A stretch of DNA of 64,000 bases from Schizophyllum amplum. Lineage: Eukaryota > Basidiomycota > Agaricomycetes > Agaricales > Schizophyllaceae. The notes below the pieces were generated by a model. It ran no database searches. It was not told the origin of the DNA and was given only the letters and a program-made list of their open reading frames with translations. Location of the stretch: positions 1 to 64,000 of the forward strand of contig VDMD01000067.1 in NCBI GenBank assembly GCA_007026445.1, in the 5' to 3' direction. Both the position numbers and the translations under genes were made by a program. Below are positions 25,585 through 40,199 of this stretch, piece after piece; positions within the stretch are counted from its first letter, which is position 1, and each line of letters begins with the position of its first letter.

Positions 25585-26187
25585 GGTCGCCGCGCGCAAT
25601 GTATGCAGACAGGGTGAGGCGTTCACATTGGCATTCACATATCGTCTGCAGAGGTTGGTCAAGGGAGCATTCATGCGCGTATTATTGCTACCAGCGCGGG
25701 ATGGAGGACGCGTCCAAAGTGCATGAAAAGTGACGGTGGAGTTCGCCGGCCCGACGCCACCGTGAAATGGCCAAATGTGTACAAATATTTGCTCAATCTT
25801 CCAAGTTGACTTTGCTTCAATAGGTACTGTGTAAGTAAGAAGGCTCGCTCTAGCGCTGTATAGACTCACAGATGCCCTGTGGATTATGCTACGAGCTGGA
25901 AGAGATCCCAGTACCCATCTGGCTTTGCCGAAACTCCTACTGTTCTGTACAGTGCCTTTCCGCACAGATTTGCACAGACTGGCCTTTCATGAGATAAAGG
26001 CGATGCCCTGGGCTGTCATTGAGGTGTATGCTACACCTTCTTGGCCGTCTATTAGTATAAGACCAACAAGCGCCGTGACTGACGCCACGAGGGTGGTCAC
26101 GCCCACGCGATCGCGCCTTGACACTGCCAGTTTCGAGCATTCGCCAGCGCCATTTCTTCCTTCTCCCCGTCACTGCTGGCGACGACG
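25585..26187. other. Divergent promoter region of MRS2 and calcineurin A
   Basis: 603 bases between two start codons on opposite strands. No other gene is supported. It must hold both promoters, though no clear TATA box is seen. Confidence 0.55.
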
Positions 26188-28495
<2,308 letters not shown>

Positions 28496-30715
28496 TAGTG
28501 CGCGTCCGCTTCCGGGCGTTGTTGCTGGATCGTCACTGTGACCATGTTCTTCTCATTCTTGGTCCGTAATCACTCATCGCCGGAGTCACTCATCCTCGCC
28601 GTTAGCTGCACTCGCTCGTCGCGCTCTCCCCGGATAGGCAGCTGCGTAAGTAGGATAAGCAGTTGTGTTCGTATCTTGTTAGTTAGCTTACTGTTCGTTA
28701 TTGGACTGCTTTGGATTCTCCCATTCGGTCATCGGAGGCGCGGCGATGCTGTGTATCCCTGTACATATATATACGACGTAGACCATGATATGCTAAGTAC
28801 GTATAGTTGGCGATGAATACACGAAAGAATCAAGATGAGCTTCACTTCAGACTTCAGTGACGCGCGGGGCGCAAGGGGCTTGCCGAACCGTGGGAAGCGG
28901 CTGTTTCCGAAACGTGGTTCGACGTTGATCACGCGATGTGAAGTTTGACTTCTCTGCCCAATCCGTCGCCACGGCCTTAGGACTTCAGTGCTCAACTCTT
29001 GGGTGCCACTTGCCTTCAGAGCTCTACCCGGCCTCATACACTGCTTACCTGATACATGCTGTCGTCTGTGTAGGACTAGCGGCGAACAAGCGGCTACGAC
29101 TCAGCGTACTCTGCACGTCGCACGACGCCGGGCCGTGGGCGACCGTTGTCAACTCTCGGTGTATTCGAGCCTCGCCTACGGCAAGCACTGCACTCGGAGA
29201 TCTGGTCTCTCCCTAACGCGGGACGCTCAACGGACACGGTTCAGTTGCTTGTGCGCGCGTCATCTTTTCGAACTTCCGTGCCGACACGGTCTTCTTCTCC
29301 GCCGTACCTAAACTAATGCGCAAAGGATCAGGTGGAAGACTTCAGCTTCGTCTTCTGCCTTTGTCTTACTACTGGCGATATCATCGTGTCTAAGCTGTTA
29401 GGGCAGGCCATCGGGCTCCTTCAGCGTGTAGGACTCTGAATTTTTTACCGGAAACAAAACCCGCCGTTTAGGGGAGAGGCCACCACCGACGCGTACGCCC
29501 TTCTTCTGTACGCCTTATCTCTAAGCTTGCCCATCGATACTGGACATATGGCCCCGATGGTCTCGCGATACTCCGTTTCTTTGGTGGTGATATCCCTTGC
29601 GCGGCTCTCGTCTTCTCTCCGATCGCGTTGTGCTTCGTCACAGTCATTGCAACTCCGCGCCGTCCTTGGCGCCGAAGAAGTGGCTAAATAACGGACAGCG
29701 CCTCCGTCAGCACGACTCTTGGATCTCTCGCACTCGGCCTCTCCCGAGCGGGTCGTGGCCTGGCGCTCTCCTCCATACACTCTATGTATAGTCAGGGCGA
29801 TTGTGGCTCTCTACGGTGCTGATTGTTGGGACAGAAGGTGCGCTATTACGTCCTCTTTACGAATGTCAAGTACGAAGCATGAATACCAAATTGCGGCGGC
29901 GCCTGCAAGTACACAGACGTTCGTATTGGCATGGATCGCCGTGCGGGCAGGCGGGATGTTGGCCCAGAGCCATATCCTGAAATATACTATCGACAGGACC
30001 CCCACTGCCACATAACGCGCCCCGGCGGCAGGCGTCATCGTTGCAATATAACAGGCAAAAAACCTGACCAAAGCGCCGACGGTCGAATATTTGGGGCATA
30101 GCAGGTCATTGCAGTTGCAGCGGCGCAGCTGGCGTCCGAGATCTGCTACCTCGAGCGCTCCGTCCCTACTACGACCTGAGACCGCTCGCATCCATGGGTT
30201 TTGTCCGCTCAGGGTGGCGCGACACATACATTTCACGATTAGGTGACCATGTTCGTTATTCTCCAACAGCTGACCGTTCTTGACCCCGCTTTCGCGTCGC
30301 GAAAGCGGCTCGCTGCTTCAACGCACCGTGTGTGAGGCACGAGATGGACACGCGGGCGTACGCCTTTCTACCTTACCCCCAATAAAGGCCGTGCGCTCCA
30401 CTGAAGGACTCCGTAGCACGCACAGCAGGGGTGCGTCCTTCCGATAGCGAGTCGATAACACTGCTGATCTCTCTGATTAGGCAGATGTGGAGGTTGCGGC
30501 GGCGCGTTCAATGAATGGCACCGTCTCTGAATGTCGCCGACGATGAGGAGTCGATAACTCAGCTCTCAGGATCCGTGGACAACGCGCGGAACTCGAGTGC
30601 CAGGCAACTCCACCTATTATTAAATATCCGTGTTACAACAGACCTCCGCGGGTCGCCCTCATGTCGTGAAGCGTGCGTAGCCATCTCCCGACCTGCCCAA
30701 TATGTTACAGTAATC
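28496..30715. other. Gene-poor stretch
   Basis: About 2.2 kb. The first part is the 3' flank of calcineurin A. No exon series or domain was found; a minus-strand open frame at 29811-30266 has a hydrophobic stretch but no family match or splice support. May hold decayed sequence. Confidence 0.5.
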
Positions 30716-31554
30716 TTACATCTCGTACTTCCTCCTGATGGCCGCCCATGGCGGGGCGGCCTCGAGGTTTTCGGTGACGAACACATTCATGTCGCTCTCC
30801 GGTATGCGATTCGCGTCGACGTTGTTCCAGTACCGTCCTAGCACGTACATGAGGTCATGGGCGTCCAGGTCGAGTCGCCGTCTACAAAAACAAGTCAGGT
30901 CATGTGCTGCTTAGATGAGTATGAAGGACGCACATTATCCAGCTCGTTAGCTTCGCTCGAACGTACTCCGTGACCGTCAGGAATGGTACGCCTTGAATCT
31001 TCATGACGGTGTTACTTGTTAGACGTCTCGGACCCGTTTCACCAGCGGGCAGAATTTCGAACTATGCATGGACCGTATTAGTGGGGAAGAAGGGTAGTGG
31101 AACATTGTGCAGCGGTCACCTCGATGGCAGGGATTACGTCGGTATAAGTAACGTGCAATCTGCAGCACGAATGTCAGACACCATCGAAAGGTGGAGGATC
31201 TACGACGCACCGATTCGTCCATGGTGAATGTACTGTCCTGAAGTCGTCACTCGTCACTAATGCGTCCCGCACCCGGCGGAACGCGTGGCGCTGTCCGTTC
31301 TCGACGATACACGCCATTTCCTATCAAGAAATCAGCGAGTTGGAAGTGAAAAATGGTTGTGGACTGACGTCGCATAATGGCTTGCGAGCGACCAAAGCCA
31401 CCAACAAGTCGCCATGGAAGGCATGCGGGATGTCATGCGAGCGAAGCAGCTGTGAAAAGGCGACAGCTGCCTGCCGGAGTCGTTGAGTATCTTCGGGACG
31501 CATGGTCGTCGCAGTGCGGATGAAATGGGGAGGATAGGGCTTTGTCAGGCGCAA
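30716..31554 (-). CDS. Small paralogous protein A, nucleotidyltransferase-like
   Basis: Intact five-exon gene: 31369-31554, 31211-31320, 31120-31159, 30934-31061, 30716-30881; phases 0, 2, 0, 2 join to about 209 residues. Its neighbour at 32372-33166 has the same exon plan and aligns throughout. Conserved blocks in order: DIPHAFHGDLLVALVA, CIVENGQRHAFRRVRDAL, SPWTNRLHVTY, FEILPAGETGPRRL, GVPFLTVTEYVRAKLTSW, and IPESDMNVFVTENLEAAP near the end. The layout (GDLL loop, then a hydrophobic strand with an acidic residue, then a strand with an acid and a helical tail) recalls the nucleotidyltransferase fold of fungal proteins related to the toxin-antitoxin AbiEii/MNT type. If so, the usual D-x-D is altered (EMACIVE), so catalysis is doubtful. 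The fold assignment is inference. An inner ATG at residue 18 is an alternative start. Confidence 0.72.
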
Positions 31555-32371
31555 GACATGTTAAGTGGAGGAAGGCGGCGGACACGCTGTTGCGGTAAGG
31601 AGGAGACGAGAGTTAAGGGCGCGGACGAAGGCCGTTTGTGATCTTCGGCGATCTATTACATGTTGATTTGCTGCGGGGTACGGATTGGTCGATGTGAGCC
31701 ACACCTTGTTGACCGGAGCGTGACCTCGGGAATCGCGAGCTATGATTAACTAATGGAGACAGTGAGCAGGGATTACCGGCGCAGGCGCCCGCCTCGAGAC
31801 TCCATAGCATTCAATAGACGCGCGGAGATGGGCGTAGGTGTTCAATGCGAAGGACGGCAGTCGTCATGATCGTGTCAAAGGTAGGCGATGAGCCGTGCGA
31901 TGTCCCTTTAAAGGGCCTGTGGTAAGCTGCAAACCAAATAGGCGGAGAGCACGAGACGAGCCTGCCGCGCGCCGGATCTTGTGACCTGGGCCTCGATGCC
32001 GATCAAAAATCACCCTCAAGGCTCAACTTGCTCTTCGAGGCCAGGTGACCACTTCAGGTTCCCATGCGGCGCGACGTGGACACATCTGTGGCGTCCCACC
32101 AAGACACTCTCTGAGCAAGGGACTCGCTTGTCGTTAGCTTGCTGCGTTCGAATTGCGGACTTGACTGAACCTGGGCACCGATGACATTAATACAAGTAAT
32201 AACCCGCATACAAGTACCGTACTCGAAAGATGGCAAACATCCAGAGTACGTACAGACACACAATCGCCTAAGATTCATATGGTTTTCATCTCCGTGAGAC
32301 CAGCTTATGGGCGCAACGGGTCGCGACCGGTCCCATACCTTGTAGAGCGCGCGAGCCGGCGCCTAGCCGCT
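31555..32371. other. Spacer between the two paralogues
   Basis: 817 bases between paralogue A's start and paralogue B's stop. Presumably A's promoter and B's 3' flank. No gene supported. Confidence 0.5.
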
Positions 32372-33166
32372 TCACGCGGAGTAGCGGCTGTTGATGGCAA
32401 GCCATGCAGGGGCCGCAACGGTGTTGCAGCGTAGAAAGACGGCCATATCGCCCTCTGGGATGCGGTTGATGTCGATGCGCCGCCAATACTTCTGCAGGAA
32501 GTAGATGATGTCCAGCGCTTGTGAGTCCTTCCCGGCACTTAGCAACCGTCAGTAAAATAAATGGGCGGTATGACGAGGGACGTACATCATCCATGTCTTC
32601 AGTCGCGCGCGAATGAGCTCCGAAAAATTCAGGCAAGGGATGCCCTTCAACATCATGACGCAGACCCGTCGAGCGATAATGGTCCTGTCTCGCCCGAAGG
32701 CAGAATTTCGATCTACACAGAGCCATATCAGACGAAGTGAGGAATGGCTTTTGAGAAGACGCCCACTTTAATAGCGGGCGACGTCTTGCTGAAAACAACA
32801 TGCAATCTATGGAAAACTTTAAGTCATGTAGCGAAAAGCTTGAGGCGTGCATGACGCACCTCTTCGACCACTGCGTAAATACAGCGGACATGCCAGCGCG
32901 GCCTTGTACAGCCTCACGAACGCGACGGAATGGGCAGGTATTCATGCCAGCCGACTCGACGATGCAGCATATTTCCTATGATGGCATGTGCCTTGTCAGG
33001 CAAGTCTGAGGACCACTGAACGGAGTGCGATTCCTACCTTACTATCTGGATTGCCCTGCAAGAGATTGCGAGCTATGTCTCCATAAAATGCATGCCGTAT
33101 ACCTCGCGCGGCGAGGCTAGTCGAAAGGGACGTCGCAGCGTCAAGGTATGAGTTGACAGTAGACAT
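32372..33166 (-). pseudogene. Small paralogous protein B, one-base frameshift
   Basis: Tandem paralogue of the gene at 30716-31554 with identical exon plan: 33038-33166, 32860-32975, 32767-32806, 32586-32712, 32372-32537. Exon 3 is 40 bases in both copies and the last exon 166 bases in both. Exon 4 is 127 bases here and 128 in copy A; the missing base lies near 32658-32670, between EILPSGETGP and MLKGIPCLNFSELI, and moves the frame into a stop. Readable blocks: GIRHAFYGDIARNLL, CIVESAGMNTCPFRRVRE, LHVVFSKTSPAIK, GIPCLNFSELIRARL, and a C-terminus with IDINRIPEGDMAVFL. Apart from the shift everything is open and splice sites are consensus, so inactivation is recent or the base was lost in sequencing. 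Confidence 0.75.
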
Positions 33167-34916
33167 AACGGCGCGACCATGGGCTGGAGGATGTCAAAAG
33201 GGCGAACGAGATGGCAGACAAGATGGCGGTAGGAAACAAGGGCAATCCCGGAGGGAACAGGTCCTGACAAGTTGGCCCGTATCGGGACTCGCTGTTATAG
33301 CGGCAGCCTGCAGGCGTCTTATATAACCTTGAGGACATGAATCGGATACCCCAAAGAGGGTTAGAGTTCAGTCCAGACCGTCCCCACAGTGTTGATCGAT
33401 ATGCCGGGGTAGTGACTTCCTACTGCGGGTTCTGCCGAATCGTGAACGAGGGGATTATGCCAGGGCGGGCGATAGATAACGGTGGCGAAGCTTCCAGCCA
33501 CTCGAAACGCCTGCAGTGAGGTCGCAGCATATCATCCACTGGTGAGCGAAGCAAGCATTCATGAAAGACGTACTGTTGTACTAAAGAGGGCTACGCGGCC
33601 GTCCGACGGGGTTCAGCCCAACGTGTCAAGGTGGCAAAGGCACCAAAGGTACAAGAACGAGGCTTTTGCATGGAGTATCGCGGATTGAGGGTATCGAGCT
33701 TTCATATCGTGAGGGTTGCGGGTCTTAGTCCTGGTATACTTAGCGAACGGCATCGTAGCTTGGCACTCGAAGCGGTCGGACTCACCTCAAACTTGATGTG
33801 CGTCTCAGATTGGTCTCAGCAGCAGCTACAATTCTCAGCGCCCACACCGGGCAGCCAAGAAAACTGAGCATGCTAGATCCCAGTCCTTTTCTAGGTAGAG
33901 CTTCCGCCATGTCATCGTTGCCGAAAGTTATGTTACCGTGATTCTCCGAACGAGCAAGGGCGAGACCTATTAGTATGCGAGCAAGATCAAGGAAGCGAGA
34001 GAAAGGACAAGAAGGGACAAGAATTCAGCAACAGTAGTTCGCAAGAGGACGAGATTCGTCGTTTGAAGTGCCCAGACCTGATGATGATGGTGCCAGGTGG
34101 GAGTGACTTGGTCTTTTACGTCTTGCGGCATCGAGTGTGTTGCGCACCATAACCCCTAAGGGACGTTCGCGTCGAGAGCCGGAGTCGTTTTCTGTCAATG
34201 GTCTACCTGCCATCTGCAAGGTTCCGCGTAGCGTGGTCATCACAAAGAAGGATCGTATTCTTGATTCAAGTTGACTTCCAGGAGCAAAATCGATAGTATA
34301 TATTCCTCTACGCAGAGAACGTATCAGCATACCAGGCTTGAGAAGCAAGAGGATCATACCCATATCTGTATGCAATTCACCCAGATGGTCTTTCGAGCGA
34401 CTGGACTCCGTGAGCTGCTCTTGTCCGTTCTGTCAAATAGACGGTCTGTGGCAAACGCTTGAAATTCGAAATCCAGACGGTCCGGACTACCGATGACTAC
34501 CACGCGACGGATTCGTTCCCACGCTCCTGTGTCTACAATGACCTCCCAACTTCCTTTCTCATCTTTCGTTCCAGTTTGCTGCCCGCAATATCTGCCCTGT
34601 GCAACGGGAGACGACCTAAGTATATAGCATCTTGCGCCGCTAAAAACCTTGACTACATCGCTTACTCTGGGACAAGAGCGATGGCATCGGCGGTCAACTG
34701 CTGTCAGTATGCTCAGGCTGTGTCTAAGTGCTGATCAATAGGCAGACCATTCATTTTGGCGTAGAGCGCCTACTTATAGTGGCGCTGCTCGAATGATTCA
34801 CTACTTACAGCCGCGAGCGGCAGAAGACCTATGCCGTACACGCATCGACCTCGAGGCATGGTGATCAATGCCTGGTGCCGGCGGAAATTTTCGGGCTCTC
34901 TTGCCTTTCGACCATC
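33167..34916. other. Gene-poor stretch upstream of the helicase
   Basis: 1.75 kb. The right end is the promoter side of the helicase gene. Short open frames lack domains or matching splice sites. No third copy of the paralogous pair could be made out. Confidence 0.5.
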
Positions 34917-37900
34917 ATGGTCGTCGCTTTATGCCCAGAGCTCCTCTCCGCTGGCCATTGCTCTCAGGATGGTTGCGCTTTCAGGCATGACGCATTCGAA
35001 TGCGCCGTCTGCGCGAGATTTTACACCTCTCAGGCGCAGGTCGAATCGCATCTACGAGGAAAGAAACACATGAAGGCGCTGAAAGGCTTTATCGGCACTT
35101 TATACTGCACTCTTTGCGATAGGACGATGGGTGGGCACGGCTGGCTCTCCCATATCAACGGCCAAGCCCATGCTCGAACGGCGCAAGAACGAGGTGTTTC
35201 GCCTGCAGTGGAGCCGTTGGAAGCCACTCTTCCAGGACATCGCCGCTGCACCGTGTGCAGGAGAGACGTCGGGAATCATCGCTGGGACGCGCACGTGCAG
35301 ACTCCTCAGCACAAGGCCAGCGCTGACTACGCCAAGTTCCACTCTGCGCTGGAGACCGCGGAGGCAGATAGGAACGGTGTGCTGCTCGACGGCGACTTCG
35401 ACTTTGACGTCGTGAACCCAAACGATACCGTACGGCTGTCGTGCTCCGTCAAGAAGACGATCAATGCGGCCGTGCGCGTCGTCCGAGTCGAGTTGGCATC
35501 TTCCAAGAGCCAGTTCAGATCTCCTGGGTACGTATCGTCGTATATGCCACATCCTCTGAGACTGATCTACGCATAGCTTTACACCTCGCCTCGTCGGAAC
35601 TGGAAACATCACCGTCCCATTCGACGACTCGCTGCGCATCGAAGTGGAGTTCCACGCGGAATTCCTAGGCATTTTCGAGGATCGTCTCGAGGTGGTCTTC
35701 GAAGACGTTCAGTTGATGAGAGAGTTTGTTATCGTCAGAGCTATGCGCGCCAGCGTCGGCGACCGAGCGACTTTCGATGCTCTCAAGCCAACAACCCCTT
35801 ACATACCGCGCAAGCGGGTCGACCGCACTCCCGAGACTGAGGTCGTCGAAGGCCCGAAGCCCGAAGTTCTCGACGCGATTGCCTACATTGGGAAGCTTCC
35901 CCGCGCGACAATTCCTTTGCGCCTGCATGACGTTCTGTCGAGAGGGAAAAACGGAGAGATAGTCGGCCATCTTCGTGGTGCTTTCCTGCCGCGAACATTC
36001 GACACCGACGGATATTCGAAGCACTTCAAGTGCCTGTTATGGGCGGAGGAATATCGTTCCGAGTATGTTTTTTTACGTTTCTGTCACCCGCTTGCTTCAT
36101 ATCTCTTCTTTTCAGGCGCGACCTAGAGATCTACGACATAGAGGATGCAGTACTCAAGCGGCAAGCGTTTAGCCAATTTAATCGCTCTGGTTACTCCACA
36201 GGAAGACAGGACCAATACTACTAGTGCGCGGCGCTTAACACAAGCTACCGCAATGCAATTGACACCTTTTCACAGCCTCGACGTGCCAGGCCTAGCTGAA
36301 AAGCGCCCTAGTGTTCTCATAGGTGAGCGTTCTGTGTCACCACTCATTCATTCCCTTTCTGACGCGCGTGCCAGGCGATAGCATCCTGGTGCAGAAAGCC
36401 GGAGACACCACCGGCAGGTGGTACGAAGGCCGCGTGCACGTCGTTCGACAGGTCGAAGTCGGCCTCAAATTCCATACGACATTCGGGTGGTCGGCGGCGC
36501 AAAGGTACACCGTGCGCTTCAGGCTCAACCGCATCCCTCTGCGCCGTCAGCATCAGGCGTTGGACACGGTCTTCGACCAGCCGAGGGTGCTCTTCCCGGA
36601 GATCGCTCATATTTCTTCCCGCCCTCAGCCGACAGCGACGGGTATCAGGACTTACAACGCGCTAATCGGCACGAATGGCCCGCAGCTGCAGGCGGTGGCG
36701 TCGATCGTCAAGATGCCCAAAGGCTCGCTGCCCTTTGTCGTCTTCGGACCGTAAGCTCGCCCCTCACATGAATGATTTTCGATGGCTCATATCTTTTCCT
36801 TGCAGTCCTGGTACCGGAAAGACTGTGAGGGACTTCACGAAACAACTTTTAAGTCGGCTTATCTAGTAATCGCAGGTCACAATCGTCGAGGCCATTCTGC
36901 AAGTCCTCCGGGCCAACCCGAATGCCCGCATCATCGCCTGCGCACCGTCGAACTCGGCTGCGGATCTCATTGCATCGCGTTTAACGTCGCTCTCGGACTC
37001 GCAACTATTCCGATTCTATGCGCCCTCTCGTCACCCGAAAGAGGTGCCGCATGAGCTTAGGAAGTTCACCTGCGTCGACGACCCCGTCAAGTATAGCGGC
37101 CACTTCAAGGTCCATCCGGTGCAGATTATGAAGAGGTTCCGGGTTGTAGTGACGACGTGTGTCTCGGCCTCGATATTCATGGGTCGCGGTATACCACGCG
37201 GACACTACTCTCATATCTTCATCGACGAGGCCGGACAAGCGACCGAGCCGGAGGCTATGATTGCCATCAAGACAATGGCCGACAACAACACCAACGTTAT
37301 ACTCTCAGGCGACCCGCAACAGCTGGGGCCCATCATCCGGTCACGTATAGCCTCGCAGCTCGGTCTGGAGACCAGTTTCATCGAAAGACTAATGCAAAGG
37401 GAGGTTTACGACCAGCAGACGGGATACGGAAAGTCGTAAGCTCCTACCTACCTTTCTACCGCAACTGCTACAGAGGTTGATCTGTATCGTAGGGTCGTAA
37501 AGCTGACGAAGAACTATCGATCGCATGACTCGATCTTGCGCTTCCCCAACGAGCGCTTCTACAGAGGCGAACTGCAGCCTTGTGGAAGCCCGAAGACGAT
37601 AGACTCATACATCGGGTGGCCCGAGCTACCCAACAAGAGGTTCCCCATTGTATTCCACGCGATCTCAGGCAAGGACGACCGCGAGGCGTCATCGCCGTCC
37701 TTCTTCAATATCCACGAGGCACTGCAGGTCAAGGGCTACGTGGAGAAGCTCAAGCAGGCTCGGTCTACGAGCGGCTTCCGTGCGAGTGTGTTTGCTCATG
37801 CGTCCTCCTTTCGTCCAGTAGCTCATTACCCGTGTGCAGGGGACGACGACATTGGCGTTATTGCCCCATACCATGCGCAGTGCGTGAAGATTCGCAAGGC

Positions 37901-38466
37901 GCTGGCCAGCTCAGGCGCGGAGCAAATCAAAGTCGGCAGCGTTGAGGAATTCCAAGGCCAGGTGCGCTAGTGTCGTCGACCCTCATTATCTAGTAGTCTG
38001 ACCGATGACCTCAGGAGCGCCGGGTCATAATCATATCGACCGTGCGAAGCAGTCAGGAGTTTGTACAATATGATCTCAGACATACGCTTGGCTTCGTCGC
38101 CAACCCACGACGCTTCAACGGTGCGCTGAACACCGTTGATCGATCTCTGTCCCGACTGACCACGCCATAGTGTCCGTGACGCGTGCGAAGTCACTTCTGA
38201 TCATTATCGGCGACCCCAACGTGCTGTCGCTGGACCCGCTCTGGAGGTCCTTCCTGCACTACATTCATGTGAACGGAGGCTGGACCGGCGGTCTCTCGTG
38301 GGACCAAGTCGGGCAGCCGGGTGCAGGCATGGCTCAGGAAGCCATTGACGATATGAACGACTTCACCCGTCGTATGGAGGAGCTTACACTCGCTAGTGTC
38401 CCCAACGGTGAGGAAGGCGAGGCAGACGATGGCGCAATCGACAGACCTTGGCGCGACGCTGAGTAG
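34917..38466 (+). CDS. MOV10/SDE3-like RNA helicase with zinc fingers
   Basis: SF1 (Upf1-like) RNA helicase of the SDE3/MOV10/Armitage branch, which acts with Argonaute in RNA silencing in other organisms. Eleven exons: 34917-35527, 35577-36062, 36116-36223, 36276-36322, 36375-36750, 36806-36824, 36876-37435, 37493-37785, 37840-37961, 38015-38120, 38171-38466; about 1007 residues. N-terminus: a CCCH-like finger (Cys6, Cys15, Cys20, His24) and three U1/matrin-type C2H2 fingers (Cys29-His51, Cys64-His85, Cys111-His132). Then a beta-rich region and [12 protein letters not shown]. Helicase motifs: [13 protein letters not shown] (Walker A, mostly on a 19-base exon), [23 protein letters not shown] (motif II), GDPQQLGP (III), LTKNYRSH (IV), [15 protein letters not shown] (V) and [17 protein letters not shown] (VI). 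An upstream ATG at 34875 is possible but adds nothing conserved. Confidence 0.93.
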
Positions 38467-39151
38467 ATCCAAATATTGTCGGATACATGCTACATAGATT
38501 CGACATTCATCCGTGATGTATTTCTTGCTTTTGCCATATCTCGATCGAAACTACTTGAGTCCTACACAAGACGGTCTCCTTGCTTCACAAGTGTCTACGA
38601 GCGTCGGACCGTTCGTGTCACGTGTATGTTGGTCTAAGTATCATTGCACGTGCAAAGCCGGATCTCGGCCCGACCATCATTTTGCCCCGAACCACGATGA
38701 CAGTCGGCGCAGATGGCTCTCTCGTCGCGTGCATAGCCGACTCTATGGCGGCTGAATATTTGGATGTTTGGCCAGCTCTCTTTGTACATTCAATGATATA
38801 TTTACTGTGCCCAGGCCACTTCACTGAATGTCCGACCTATTTGCCAAGTCACTGCTCGCCGATCCGGCTACCGCGCCAGATCAAGCTGCAGTCTTGTGGT
38901 CTCTTCGTAGGTGTACACAATCTTGTACTTCCCGAACTTTCTGCTACTCTCTGCGGTCAGAGCGCGCCGTCTCAACATTTCTCCTTGTGCAGCTGGATCG
39001 TCACCTCGTGGTATGCCTTCATAAACGGTCCGGAGGACTCAGGAGTGCTGCGAAGCAAGGACCTCATGATGCCCCATAACGCTGGCAACGCGAAGGCGAC
39101 CGAGTATATAAGCTCACCGACGACGTCTTCCTGATCAGCAACATCCCCCAC
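38467..39151. other. Intergenic region before the GH16 gene
   Basis: 3' flank of the helicase and promoter side of the glycosidase. TATA box near the right end. No gene supported. Confidence 0.55.
39105..39112 (+). promoter_or_regulatory. TATA box of the GH16 gene
   Basis: TATATAAG 47 bases before the ATG at 39152, followed by ctcaccgac; good spacing for a short leader. Confidence 0.6.
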
Positions 39152-40199
39152 ATGTTTTTCCGGTACGCATATTTTCTACCTGAGTGCGCGCATCGCTCAC
39201 TCGCGCCCAGCAACGGTCGGTTCGCATCTCTTGCTGTAGCGACTTCCGCAGCGGTACTGCTATCAGGCAGCGTTCCGCTTGCTCAGGCGGCTACCACGAT
39301 CATCCCGAAGGACTCTTTCTCGTCCTTCGACGACTTCTGGGCGTACTTGTACCCTTGGGGCAGCGACCACAATGGCAGTGCGTACTCCACCCCACATATC
39401 GTCTCTTCACCGTTCCAATGTATCTGACTGGCGAAGTTCAGGCGCCCGTATGGCTGAGAGCAACGTTGCTGTCGCGTCGGGCACGCTAACTTTGAAGGCC
39501 ACACCGACGAGCAACGCCTCGCCGCCCACAAGCGCGGCAGATCCACATCTCAACATCAACTACATCAGGTTATATCCTATCTCTGCCAGCGAGTCCATTT
39601 ATGGCTGACGCTACCTTGCCAGTGGTGCGGTCCACGCAAAGGAGCAAATCACAGTGACTGCGGAGAATTCGTACACCGTGTACGGCGAGTTCAGTGCGCC
39701 CACGGACGTCGGGACGTGGCCTGCGTTCTGGCTCAATGTACTTGCTTTCCCGCAAGCGTCCACGCAAACCTATGCTAACATCGCTCTAGGCCGCATCGGG
39801 CTGGCCGCCTGAGGTCGACATCGGCGAGTGGAAGGGCACAGCCGACAACTGGTACAACACCTTCAACACCTCCTCTGAAGTCAAGTCCAACACCGTCGCC
39901 TGGCCCACGGACCTCTCTTTCCACTCGCTGCAGGCTGTGCTGTCGGCCGAGTCGAACGGCGTGGATATCCGCGTCGACTTCTACAAGGACGATGTTCTCC
40001 AGACGACGCAGTTCGCGGCGGGGTACGTTGGGAAGGCGATGAACTTGTGAGTGAACGTTTGAACCACCTGCCTTGAGCGCATGGGTCGCTAAATGCAAGC
40101 AGGATTATCAACCTTCAGATGGAAGGGTCGTCCGGGTCGCCGGGTCCCGCTGATGGGACGACGTACGCCGTGCGCAACGTCGAGGTTACGATGAACTGA
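39152..40199 (+). CDS. Secreted GH16 beta-glucanase-type hydrolase
   Basis: Glycoside hydrolase family 16 enzyme expected to act on beta-1,3 or mixed-linkage glucans in the wall or plant material. Six exons: 39152-39162, 39211-39377, 39442-39568, 39623-39737, 39790-40046, 40103-40199; about 257 residues. The first exon is 11 bases; removing the 48-base intron (open in frame) gives the N-terminus MFFRNGRFASLAV and a typical signal peptide ending near PLAQA. The catalytic E-x-D-x-x-E is intact in PPEVDIGEWKG. SGAVHAKEQ and VYGEFSAPTDVGTWPAFWL are family strands before it. Near the end LIINLQMEGSSGSPGP is the usual loop before the last strands. Exact substrate (laminarin, xyloglucan, others) cannot be told. 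One domain, no carbohydrate-binding module. Confidence 0.92.

Noticed and set aside
29811..30266. Minus-strand frame with a hydrophobic stretch
   Set aside because: One possible span only, no family match and no conserved exon joins; kept as gene-poor region.
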